Origin: Rhipicephalus microplus
Lineage: Eukaryota > Arthropoda > Arachnida > Ixodida > Ixodidae
Length of the DNA stretch: 64,000 nt
Assembly (NCBI RefSeq): GCF_043290135.1
Contig: NC_134707.1
Location: 141,733,319-141,797,318 of the forward strand
Reading direction: 5' to 3'
Shown: piece by piece, positions 14,001 through 26,884 of the stretch
Layout: each line of letters starts with the position of its first letter
Numbering within the stretch: position 1 is the first letter of the stretch
Notes under the pieces: model-generated
What the model saw: only the letters and a program-made list of their open reading frames with translations
Database searches by the model: none
What the model was told of the DNA's origin: nothing
Position numbers and translations under genes: made by a program

Positions 14001-14645
14001 AAACTCCACACCTATAAATTCCACAACTTGAAACTCCACAGCTAGAAACTCCACAACTAGAAATTTCATAACTGGAAACTCCACAGCTAGAAAGTCCACA
14101 ACTAGAAACTCTGCAACTAGAAACTCCGCAACTAGAAACTCCACAGCTAGAAAATCAACCACTAGAAACTCCACAACTAGCAACTCCACAACTACAGACT
14201 CCGCAACTAGAAAACTCCGCAACTAGAAAACTCCCAACTAGACACTCCGCAACTAGGAACTCTACAACTTCAAAATCCACAACTAGAAACTCCACAATTT
14301 GAAACTCCACAACTAGATACTCCACTACTACAAACTTCACATTTAGAAACTCCCCAACTAGAAACTCCACAACTTGAAACTCCGCAACTAGAAACTCCGC
14401 TACTAGAAACTCCACAACTAGAAAACTCCGCAACGTGAAACTCTGCAACTAGAAACTCCGCAATTAGAAACTCAACAGCTAGAAACTTCGCTACTTGAAA
14501 CACCAAAACTAGATACTCCACAACTACGAATTCCACAACTATAAACTCCACAACTAGAAACTCCACAACTTGAAACCCAACAAATAGATACTCCACAACT
14601 ACAGACTCCACAACTTGAAACACCACAACTAGATACTCCACAATT
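11051..14645. repeat. Segmental block D + C, copy at offset 11,944
   Basis: This block recurs at about 22,989-26,589 with a constant offset of 11,944. Shared private variants include units reading CAAGTAAAAACTCC near 11,082 and 23,026 and an irregular CTAGCAAATAAC near 11,545 and 23,489. The left edge is exactly where the 10,131-11,050 copy of block A ends, so this is a true rearrangement joint. The right edge is a sequence switch near 14,645 and 26,589. The M-N cassette lies at 12,822-13,135. No gene is visible. Confidence 0.88.
11541..11575. repeat. Irregular unit CTAGCAAATAAC
   Basis: Here the usual CTAGCAACTCAACAACTAG is altered to CTAGCAAATAACAACTATAG, with loss of phase. The same change is at 23,485-23,519 and nowhere else that I saw. 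It is a private marker confirming the 11,944-bp offset duplication. Confidence 0.8.
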
Positions 14646-15204
14646 ACAAATTCCGCAACTAGAAACTCCACAACTAGAAACTCCTCAACTAGAAACTCTT
14701 CACTAGAAACTTCACAACTAGAATCTCTGCAACTAGAAACTCCGCAACTAGAAACTCTGCAACTAGAAACTCCGCAACTAGAAACTCCACAGCTAGAAAG
14801 CCCACAAATATAAACTTCACAACTAGCAACTCAACAACTAGAGACTGTACAACTAGAGACTCCGCCACTAGAAACTCCACAGCTAGTAACTCTGCAACTA
14901 CAAACTCTGCAACTAGAAACTCCGCAACTAGAAACTCCACAGCTAGAAACTCCACAACTTCAAACACCACAACTAGATACTCCACAACTACAAATTCCAC
15001 AACTAGAAACTCCACAACTAGAAACACCACATCTAGAAACTCCGCAACAACAAACACTGCAACTAGAAACTCCACAACTAGAATTTCCACAGCTAGAGAC
15101 TCAACAACTAAAGACTGCTCAACTAAAAGCTCCACAACTAGACACTCCACAACTAGAAACTCCGCAACTAGAAACCCGACAACTAGAAACTCAACAACTA
15201 GAAA

Positions 15205-18200
15205 CTTCCAAACTAGAAACTCTACAACTAGAAACTCTGCAGCTAGAAACTCCGCAACTAGAAACTCTGCAAATAGAAACTCCGCAACTAGAAACTCCAC
15301 AGCTAGAAACCCCTCAACTATAAACTTCACAACTAAAAAACTCCGCAACTAGAAACTCCACAGCTAGAAACCCCTCAACTATAAACTTCACAACTAGAAA
15401 CTCAACAACTAGAGACTGCACAACTAGAGACTCCGCAACTAGAAACTCCGCAGCTAGAAACTCCATAACTAGAAACTCCGCAACTGGAAACTCCACAGCC
15501 AGAAACTCTACAACTAGAAGAACCACATCTAGAAACTCCGCAACAACAAACTCTGCAACTAGAAACTCCACAACTAGAATTTCCACAGCTAGAGACTCAA
15601 CAACTAGAGACTCCTCAACTAAAAGCTCCACAACTAGACACTCCACAACTAGAAACTCCGCAACTAGAAACCCGACAACTAGAAACTCAACAACTACAAC
15701 CTTCAAACCTATAAATTCCTCAACTTGAAACTCCACAACTAAAACTCCACAACTAAAAACTCCACAACTAGAAACTCCACAACTGGAAACTCCGCAACTA
15801 GAAACTTCCAAACTAGAAACTCTACAACTAGAAACTCTGCAGCTAGAAACTCCGCAACTAGAAACTCTGCAAATAGAAACTCCGCAACTAGAAACTCCAC
15901 AGCTAGAAACCCCTCAACTATAAACTTCACAACTAGAAACTCAACAACTAGAGACTGCACAACTAGAGACTCCGCAACTAGAAACTCCGCAGCTAGAAAC
16001 TCCGCAACTAGAAACTCCACAACTCGAAACTCTGCAACTCGAAACTCTGCAACTAGAAAATCCACAACTATAAACTCAAGTAGAAACTTCCCAACTGGAA
16101 ACTCCGCAACTAAAAACTCCGCAACTAGAAAATCCACAACTAGAATCTTTACAACTAGAAACTCCCCAACAAAAAACTCCACAACTAGAAACTTCACAAC
16201 TAGAAACTCCACAACTAGAGACTGCACAACTAGAGACTTTGCATTTAGAAACTCCTCAGATAGAAACTACACAACTAGAAACTCCACGACTAGAGATTCC
16301 ATAAGTAGAAACTCCACAGCTAAAATTTGCACAACTACAAACCCCACAACTAGAAACTCCACAACTAGAAACTCTGCAAATAGAAAATCTACAACAAGGA
16401 ACTCGAAAACTAAAAACTCCAACGAGATACTCTACAACTAGAAACTTCACAACTAGAAACTCCACAACTAGAGACTCCAGAACTAGGAACTCCAAAATTG
16501 AGACTCCACAACTAGAAACTACACAGATTGAAATTCCACAACTAGAAACTCCACAACTGGAAACTCCGCAACTAGAAACTCTGCAACTAGAAACTTTACA
16601 GCTAGAAACTCCACAACTTGAGACTTCGCAATTAGAAACTCGTCAACTGGAAAATCAACCACTAGAAACTCCACAGCTAGAAACTCCACAACTAGAAACT
16701 CCACAACTTGAAACCCAACAATTAGATACTCCACAACTACAGACTCCACAACTTGAAACACCACAACTAGATACTCCACAATCACAAATTCCGCAACTAG
16801 AAACTCCACAACTAGAAACTCCTCAACTAGAAACTCCCCACTAGAAACTTCACAACTAGAATCTCTGCAACTAGAAACTCCGCAACTAGAAACACTGCAA
16901 CTAGAAACTCCGCAACTAGAAACTCCACAGCTAGAAACCCCACAACTATATACTTCACAACTAGCAACTCAACAACTAGAGACTGCACAACTAGAGACTC
17001 CCCCACTAGAAACTCCACAGCTGGTAACTCCGCAACTAGAAACTCCACAACTTGAAACTCTGCCACTAAAAGCTCCACAACTAGAAAACTCCGCAACTAC
17101 AAACACCACAACTAGATACTCCACAACTGCAAATTCCACAACTAGAAACTCCACAACTAGAAACACCACATCTAGAAACTCCGCAACAACAAACTCTGCA
17201 ACCAGAAACTCCACAACTAGAAACTCCGCAACTAGAAACTCCGCAACTAGAAACTCCACAGCTAGAAACTCCACAACTTGAGACTTCGCAACTAGAAACT
17301 CGGACACTTGATTCTCCACAACTAGAAACTCTGCAACTAGAAAGTCCCAAGCTACAAACTCCGCAACTAGAAGCTCCACAGCTAGAAACTCCACAACTTG
17401 AGACTTCGCAAATAGAAACTCGTCAACTAGAAACTCAACAACTAGAAACTCCCAACTAGACACTCCGCAACTAGGAACTCTACAACTTCAAAATCCACAG
17501 CTAGAAACTCCACAATTGGAGACTTCGCGACTAGAAACTCAGCAACTAGAAACTCAACAACTAGAAACTCCACCACTAGAAACTCTACAACTAGGAACTC
17601 TACAACTTCAAAATCCACAACTAAAAACTCCTCAACCCTAAACTCCACAACTAGATACTCCACAACTACAAACTCCACCACTAGAAACTCGACAACCTGA
17701 AACTCCACAACCAGAAATTCCGCAACTAAAAACTCCACAACTAGAAACTCCACAAGTAGAAACTCCACAACTAGAAACTCTGCATTTATAAACTCCACAA
17801 CTAGACACTCAACAACTAGAAACTCGACACCTATAAATTCCACAACTTGAAACTCCACAACTAAAACTCCACAACTAAAAACTCCACAACTAGAAACTCC
17901 ACAACTAGAAACTCTGCAACTAGAAACTCTGCAACTAGAAACTCCACAACTAGAAACTCCACAGCTAGAAACCCCACAACTATAAACTTCACAACTAGAA
18001 ACTCAACAACTAGAAACTCCCCAACTAGAAACTCCACAGCTAGAATCTCTGCAACTAGAAACTCCGCAACTAGAAACTCTGCAACTAGAAACTCCGCAAC
18101 TAGAAACTCCACAGCTACAAACCCCACAACTAGAAACTTCACAACTAGCAACTCAACAACTAGAGACTGCACAACTAGAGACTCCGCAACTAGAAACTCA

Positions 18201-20498
18201 CCAGCTAGTAACTCCGCAACTAGAAACTCCACAACTTGAAACTCTGCCACTAGAATCTCCACAACTAGAAAACTCCGCAACTGGAAACTCCACAACTAGA
18301 AACTCCGCAACTGGAAACTCCACAGCCAGAAACTATACAGCTAGAAAAACCACATCTAGAAACTCCGCAACAACAAAATCTGCAACTAGAAACTCCACAA
18401 CTAGAATTTCCACAGCTAGAGACTCAACAACTAGAGACCCTTCAACTCAAAGCTCCACAACTAGACACTCCACAACTAGAAATTCTGCAACTAGAAACCA
18501 GACAACTAGAAGCTCAACAACTACAAACTCCACAACTATAAATTCCTCAACTGGAAACGCCACAACTAAAACTCCACAACTAGAAACTCAACAACTAGAA
18601 ACTACACAACTAGCAACTCTGCAGCTAAAAACTCCGCAACTAGAAACTCTGCAAATAGAAACTCCGCAACTAGAAACTCAACAGCTAGAAACCGCTCAAC
18701 TATAAACTTCACAACTAGAAACTCAACAACTAGAGACTGCACAACTAGAGACTCCGCAACTAGAAACTCCGCAGCTAGAATCTCCGCAACTAGAAACTCC
18801 GCAACCAGAAACTCCACAACTTGGAACTCCGCAACTAGAAACTCTGCAACTAGAAAATCCACAACTATAAACCCAAGTAGAAACTCCCCAACTGGAAACT
18901 CCGCAACTAGAAACTCCCCAACAAGAAACTCCACAACTAGAAACTCCACAACTAGAAACTCCACAACTAGAGATTTCATAAGTAGAAACTCCACAGGTAG
19001 AATTTCCACAACTAGAAACCCCACAACTAGAAACTCCACAACTAGGAAATCTGCAAATAGAAAATCTACAACTAGAAACTCGAAAACTAAAAACTCCAAC
19101 TAGAAACTCTACAACTAGAAACTTCACAACTAGAAACTCCACAAATAGACACTCCACAACAAGAAACTCCACAACTGAAAACTCCGCAACTAGAAACTCT
19201 GCAACTAGAAACTCTATAGCTAGAAACTCCACAACTTGAGACTTCGCAAATAGAAACTCGTCAACTGGAAACTCAACCACTAGAAACTTCACAGCTAGAA
19301 ACTCCACAACTAGAAACTCCACAACTTGAAACCCGACAAATAGATACTCCACAACTACAGAGTCCACAACTTGAAACACCACAACTACATACTCCACAAC
19401 TACAAATTCAGCATCTAGAAACTCCACAACTAGAAACTCCACAACTAGAATCTCTGCAACTAGAGACTGCACAACTAGAGACTCCGCCACTAGAAACTCC
19501 ACAGCTAGTAACTCCGCAACTAGAAACTCGACAACTTGAAACTCCGCCACTAGAAGCTCCACAACTAGAAAACTCCTAAACTAGAAACTCTGCAACTAGA
19601 AACTCCGCAACTAGAAACTCCACAGCTAGAGACTCCACAACTTGAAACACCACAACTAGATTCTCCACAACTACAAATTCCACAACTAGATTCTCCACAA
19701 CTAGAAACACCACATCTGGAAACTCCGCAACAACAAACTCTGCAACCACAAACTCCACAACTAGAATTTCCACAGCTAGAGACTCAACAACTAGAGACTC
19801 CTCAACTAAAAGCTCCACAAATCGAAACTCCACAACTAGAAACTCCGCAACTTGAAACCCGACAACTAGAAACTCAACAACTAGAAACTCCGCAACTAGA
19901 AACTCCACAACTTGAAACTCTGCAACTCGAAACTCTGCAACTAGAAAATCCACAACTATAAACTCAAGTAGAAACTCCCCAACTGGAAACTCCGCAACTA
20001 GAAACTCCGCAACCAGAAAATCCACAACTAGGAACTTCACAACTAGAAACTCCCCAACAAGAAACTCCACAACTAGAAACTCCACAACTAGAAACTCCAC
20101 AAATAGAGACTGCACAACTAGAAACTTTGCATTTAGAAACTCCTCAGATAGAAACTACACAACTAGAAACTCCATGACTAGAGATTCCATAAGTAGAAAC
20201 TCCACAGCTAGAATTTCCACAACTAGAAACCCCACAACTAGGAACTCTGCAAATAGAAAATCTACAACTAGAAACTCGAAAACAAAAAACTCAACTATAA
20301 ACTCCACAACTAGAAACTGCACAACTAGAAACTCCACAAATAGACACTCCACAACTAGAAACTCCAAAACTAGAGACTCCACAACTAGGAACTCCAAAAT
20401 TGAGACTCCACAACTAGGAACTACACAGATTGAAATTCCACAACTGGAAACTCAACAACTGGAAACTTCGCAACTAGAAACTCTGCAACTAGAAACTC
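15205..20498. repeat. Segmental block A, right copy
   Basis: This is the partner of 1-5,368, five whole units shorter (one near 17.9 kb and four near 19.45 kb) and one base longer near 19.83 kb. It carries M-N cassettes at about 16,235-16,530 and 20,127-20,440. Its first 920 bp exist in three copies in the window (1, 10,131 and 15,205). In all three the same stretch (110-607, 10,240-10,737 and 15,314-15,811) gives an identical 165-codon minus-strand frame, which shows how recent the copying is and is not a sign of coding. Confidence 0.9.
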
Positions 20499-21640
20499 CG
20501 CAACTAGAAACTCTGCAACTAGTCACTCAACAACTAAAGACTGCACAACTAGAGACTCCGCAACTAGAAACTCCACAGCTAGTAACTCCGCAACTAAAAA
20601 CTCCACAACTTGAAACTCCGCCACTAGAATCTCCACAACTAGAAAACTTCGCAACTAGAAACTCTGCCACTAGAAACTCCACAGCTAGAAACTCCAAAAC
20701 TTCAGACTTCGCAACAAGAAACTCGGCAACTAGAATCTTCACAACTAGAAACTCTGCAACTAGAAACTCCGCAACTACAAACTCCGCAACTAGAAACTCC
20801 ACAGCTAGAAACTCCACAACTTCAGACTTCGCAAATAGAAACTCGTCAGCTAGAAACTCCACAACTTGAAACACCACAACTAGATACTCCACAACTACAA
20901 ATTCCACAACTAGAAACTCTGAACTAGAAACTCCACAGCTAGAAACTCCAAAACTCCAGACTTCGCAACAAGAAACTCGGCAACTAGAATCTTCACAACT
21001 AGAAACTCTGCAACTAGAAACTCCACAACTTCAGACTTCGCAAATAGAAACTCGTCAACTAGAAACTCAGAAACTAGAAACTCCACAGCTAGAAACTCCA
21101 CAGCTAGAAACTCCACAACTAGAAACTCCACACCTTGAGAGTTCGCATCTAGAAACTCCACAACTAGAAACTCCACAACTAGAGACTCCACAACTAGAAA
21201 CTCCACCACTAGAAACTCCACAACTAGAAACTCCACAAGTAAAAACTCCACAACTAGAAACTCCGCAACTAGAATTTCCACAGCTAGAGACTCAACAACT
21301 AAAGACTGCTCAACTAAAAGCTCCACAACTAGACACTCCACAACTAGAAACTCCGCAACTAGAAACCCGACAACTAGAAACTCAACAACTAGAAACTCCA
21401 CAACTATAAATTCCTCAACTTGAAACTCCACAACTAAAACTCCACAACTAGAAACTCCACAACTAGAAACTCCGCAACTAGAAACTCCACAACTAGAAAC
21501 TCTGCAACTAGGAACTCCGCAACTAGAAACTCTGCAAATAGAAACTCCGCAACTAGAAACTCTGCAGCTAGAAACTCCGAAACTAGAAACTCCACAACTT
21601 GAAACTCTGCAACTCGAAACTCTGCAACTAGAAAATCCAC
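20476..21640. repeat. Segmental block B, right copy
   Basis: This is the partner of 6,366-7,570, fused directly to block A near 20,480-20,498. About 100 bp near 21.2 kb are remodelled: the P element seen near 7,137 is missing and is replaced by plain units, for a net loss of two units. No gene is visible. Confidence 0.78.
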
Positions 21641-22988
21641 AACTTAAGACTTCGCAAATAGAAACTCGTCAACTGGAAAATCAACCACTAGAAACTCCAC
21701 AGCTAGAAACTCCACAACTTGAAACCCAACATATAGATACTTCACAACTACAGACTCCACAACTTGAAACAACACAACTAGATACTCCACAACTACAAAT
21801 TCCGCAACTAGAAACTCCACAACTAGAAACTCCGCAACTAGAAACTTCCCAACTAGAAACTCCACAACTAGAATCTCTGCAACTAGAAACTCCGCAACTA
21901 GAAACTTTGCAACTAGAAACTCCGCAACTAGAAACTCCACAGCTAGAAACCCCACAACTTGAAACACCACAACTAGATACTCCACAACTACAAATTCCCC
22001 AACTAGAAATTCCACAACTGGAAACTCCACAGCTAGAAAGTCCACAACAAGAAACTCTGCAACTAGAAACTCCACAACTAGAAACTCCACAGCTAGAAAA
22101 TCCACCACTAGAAACTTCGCAACTAGCAACTCCACAACTACAGACTCCGCAACTAGAAAACTCCGCAACAAGAAACTCCCAGCTAGACACTCTGCAACTA
22201 GGAACTCTACAACTTCAAAATCCACAACTAGAAACTCCACAATTTGAAACTCGACAACTTGAAACTCCGCAACTAGAAACTCCGCAACAAGAAACTCCAC
22301 AACTAGAAAACTCCGCAACGTGAAACTCTGCAACTAGAAACTCCGCAACAAGAAACTCCACAACTAGAAAACTCCGCAACGTGAAACTCTGCAACTAGAA
22401 ACTCCGCAACTAGAAACTCCACAGCTAGAAACTTAACTACTTGAAACACCACATCTAGATACTCCTCAACTACGAATTCCACAACTAGAAACTCCACAAC
22501 TAGAAACTCCGCAACTAGAAGCTCCGCAACTAGAATTTTCACAGCTAGAAACTCCACAACTTGATATTTCGCAACTGGAAACTCGGAAGCTAGAAACCCA
22601 ACAACCAGAAACTCCACAACTAGAAACTCCACAAGTTGAAACCCAACAAATAGATGCTCCACAACTACAGACTCCACAACTTGAAACACCACAACTAGAT
22701 ACTCCACAACTACAAATTCCGCAACTAGAAACACCACAACTGGAAACTCCGCAACTAGAAACTCCACAGCTAGAAACTCCACAACTTGAGACATCGCGAA
22801 AGGAAACTCAGCAACTAGAAACTCAACAACTAGAAACTCCACCACTAGAAACTCCACAACTAGGAACTCTACAACTTCAAAATCCACAACTAAAAACTCC
22901 TCAACTTGAAACTCCACAACTAGATACTCCAAAACTACAAACTTCACAACTAGAAACTCCACAACCTGAAACTCCGCAACCAGAAACT
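21641..22988. repeat. Array segment without a clear long partner
   Basis: This segment is ordinary 15-bp units, many with the CTTGAAAC and CTAGATACT variants also found near 1.5, 9.5 and 14.6 kb. It has 16-bp units near 22,155, 22,311 and 22,370. I could not align it over more than a few hundred bases to another part of the window, so it is either an older mosaic or the partner of sequence outside the window. No gene is visible. Confidence 0.6.
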
Positions 22989-25900
22989 CCGCAACTAAAA
23001 ACTCCACAACTAGAAACTCCACAAGTAAAAACTCCACAACTAGAAACTCCGCAACTAGAAACTCTGCAACTAGATACTCCGCAACTAGAAACTCCACAGC
23101 TACAAACTCCACAACTTGAAACATCACAACTAGATACTCCACAACTACAAATTCCACAACTAGAAACTCCACAAATGGAAACTCCGCGACTAGAAACTCC
23201 GCAGCTAGAAACTTTACAGCTAGAAACTCCACAACTTGAGACTTCGCGAATAGAAACTCGTCAACTGGAAACTCAACCACTAGAAACTCCACAGCTAGAA
23301 ACTCCACAACTAGACACTCAACAACTAGAATCTCCACACGTATAAAATCCAAAACTTGAAACTCCACAACTAAAACTCCACAACTAGAAACTCCACAACA
23401 ACAAACTCTGCAACTCGAACTCTCCAACTAGAAACTCCACAACTAGAAACTCTGCAACTAGAAACTCCGCAACTAGAAACTCTGCAACTAGCAAATAACA
23501 ACTATAGACTGCACAACTAGAGACTCCGCAACTAGAAACTCCACAGCTAGTAACTCCGCAACTAGAAACTCCACAACTTGAAAGTCCGCCACTAGAATCT
23601 CCACAACTAGAAAACTCCGCCACTAGAAACTCTGCCACTAGAAACTCCACAACTTGAAACTCCACAGCTAGAAACTCCACAACTTGAAACACCACAACTA
23701 GATACTCCACAACTACAAATTCCACAACTAGAAACTCCACAACTAGAAACTCCACAACTAGAAACTCTGCAACTAGAAACTCCACAGCTAGAAACTCCAA
23801 AACCTGAGACTTCGCAACAAGAAACTCGGCAACTAGAATCTCCACAACTAGAAACTCTGCAACTAGAAACTCCGCAACTACAAACTCCGCAACTAGAAAC
23901 TCCACAGCTAGAAACTCCACAACTTCAGACTTCGCAAATAGAAACTCGTCAACTAGAAACTCAAAAACTAGAAACTCCACAGCTAGAAACTCCACAACTA
24001 GAAACTCCACAACTTGAGAGTTCGCAACTAGAAACTCCACAACTAGAAACTCCACAACTAGAGACTCCACAACTAGAAACTCCACCACTAGAAACTCCAC
24101 AACTACGAACCTCACAACTAGAAACACCACATCTAGAAACACCGCAACAACAAACTCTGCAACTAGAAACTCCACAACTAGAATTTCCACAGCTAGAGAC
24201 TCAAACACTGGAGACTTCTCAACTAAAAGCTCCACAACTAGACACTCCACAACTAGAAACTCCGCAACTAGAAACTCCACAACTAGAAACTCCGCAACTA
24301 GAAACTCCCCAACTAGAAACAGAACAACTAGAAACTCCACACCTATAAATTCCTCCACTTGAAAATCCACAACTAAAACTCCACTACTAGAAACTCCACA
24401 ACTAGAAACTCCGCAACTAGAAACTCCCCAACTAGAAACTCCACACCTAGAAACTCTGCAACTAGAAACTCCGCAACTAGAAACTCTGCAATTAGAAACT
24501 CCGCAACTAGAAACTCTGCAGCTAGAAACTCCGCAACTAGAAACTCCACAACTTGAAACTCTGCAACTCGAAACTCTGCAACTAGAAAATCTACAACTAT
24601 AAACTCAAGTAGAAACTCCCCAACTGGAAACTCCGCAACTTGAACCTCCACAAACAGACAATCCACAACTAGGAACTTCACAACTAGAAACTCCCCAACA
24701 AGAAACTCCACAACTAGAAACTCCACAACTAGAAACTCCACAAATAGAGACTGCACAACTAGAAACTTTGCATTTAGAAACTCCTCAGATAGAAACTACA
24801 CAACTAGAAACTCCATGACTAGAGATTCCATAAGTAGAAACTCCACAGCTAGAATTTCCACAACTTGAAACCCCACAACTAGGAACTCTGCAAATAGAAT
24901 ATCTACAACCAGAAACTCGAAAACAAAAAACTCCAACCAGAAACTCCACAACTAGAAACTGCACAACTAGAAACTCCACAAATAGACACTCCACAACTAG
25001 AAACTCCAAAAGTAGAGACTCCACAACTAGGAACTCCAAAATTGAGACTCCACAACTAGAAACTACACAGATTGAAATTCCACAACTGGAAACTCAACAA
25101 CTGGAAACTTCGCAAATAGAAACTCTGCAACTAGAAACTTTACAGCTAGAAACTCCACAACTTGAGACTTCGCAAATAGAAACTCGTCAACTGGAAACTC
25201 AACCACTAGAAACTCCACAGCTAGAAACTCCACAACTTGAGACTTCGCAAGAAGAAACTCGGCAACTAGAATCTCCGCAACTAGAAACTCTGCAACTAGA
25301 AACTCCGCAACTACAAACTCCGCAACTAGAAACTCCACAGCTAGAAACTCCACAACTTGAGACTTCGCAAATAGAAACTCGTCAACTAGAAACTTAACAA
25401 CTAGAAACTCCACAGCTAGAAACTCCACAACAAGAAAATCCACAACTTGAGAGTTCGCAACTAGAAACTCCACAACAAGAGACTCCACAACTAGAAACTC
25501 CACCACTAGAAACTCCACAACTACGAACCTCACAAATAGAAACTCCACAACTTGAAACTCTGCAACTCGAAACTCCACATCTAGAAACACCACATCTAGA
25601 AACTCCGCAACAACAAAATCTGCAACCAGAAACTCCAAAACTAGAATTTCCACAGCTAGAGACTCAACAACTAGAGACTCCTCAACTAAAAGCTCCACAA
25701 CTAGAAACTTCACAACTAGAAACTCCACAACTAGAGACTCCACAACTAGGAACTCCACAAATTGAGACTCCACAACTAGAAACTACACAGATTGAAACTC
25801 CGCAACTTGAAACTTCACAACCAGAAACTCCACAACTAGAAACTCCGCAACTAAAAACTCCAACACTAGAAAATCCACAACAAGAAACTCCACAACTAGA

Positions 25901-26589
25901 AACTCCGCAACTAGAAACCCGACCACTAGAAAATCCACAAGTAGAAACTCCACACCTATAAATTCCACAACTTGAAACTCCACAGCTAGAAACTCCACAA
26001 CTAGAAATTTCATAACTGGAAACTCCACAGCTAGAAAGTCCACAACTAGAAACTCTGCAACTAGAAACTCCGCAACTAGAAACTCCACAGCTAGAAAATC
26101 AACCACTAGAAACTCCACAACTAGCAACTCCACAACTACAGACTCCGCAACTAGAAAACTCCGCAACTAGAAAACTCCCAACTAGACACTCCGCAACTAG
26201 GAACTCTACAACTTCAAAATCCACAACTAGAAACTCCACAATTTGAAACTCCACAACTAGATACTCCACAACTACAAACTTCACATTTAGAAACTCCCCA
26301 ACTAGAAACTCCACAACTTGAAACTCCGCAACTAGAAACTCCGCTACTAGAAACTCCACAACTAGAAAACTCCGCAACGTGAAACTCTGCAACTAGAAAC
26401 TCCGCAATTAGAAACTCCACAGCTAGAAACTTCGCTACTTGAAACACCAAAACTAGATACTCCACAACTACGAATTCCACAACTATAAACTCCACAACTA
26501 GAAACTCCACAACTTGAAACCCAACAAATAGATACTCCACAACTACAGACTCCACAACTTGAAACACCACAACTAGATACTCCACAACT
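22989..26589. repeat. Segmental block D + C, right copy
   Basis: This is the partner of 11,051-14,645 at offset 11,944, and through it of 7.35-9.57 kb. The M-N cassette is at about 24,767-25,080. After 26,589 the sequence switches to plain units and the zone 2 families begin. It is the last complete M-N cassette before 43.3 kb. Confidence 0.88.
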
Positions 26590-26884
26590 ACAAATTCCAC
26601 AACTAGAAACTCCACAACTAGAAACTCCGCAACTAGAAACTCCCCAACTATGAACTTCACAACTAGCACCTCAACAACTAGAGACTGCACAACTAGAGAC
26701 TCCGCCACAAGAAACTCCACAGCTAGTAACTCCGCAACTAGAAGCTCCACAACTAGAAAACTCCGCAACTAGAAACTCTGCAGCTAGAAACTCCGCAACT
26801 AGAAACTCCACCGCTAGAGACTCCGCAACTTAAAACACCACAACTAGATACTCCACTACTACAAATTCCACAACCAGAAACTCC

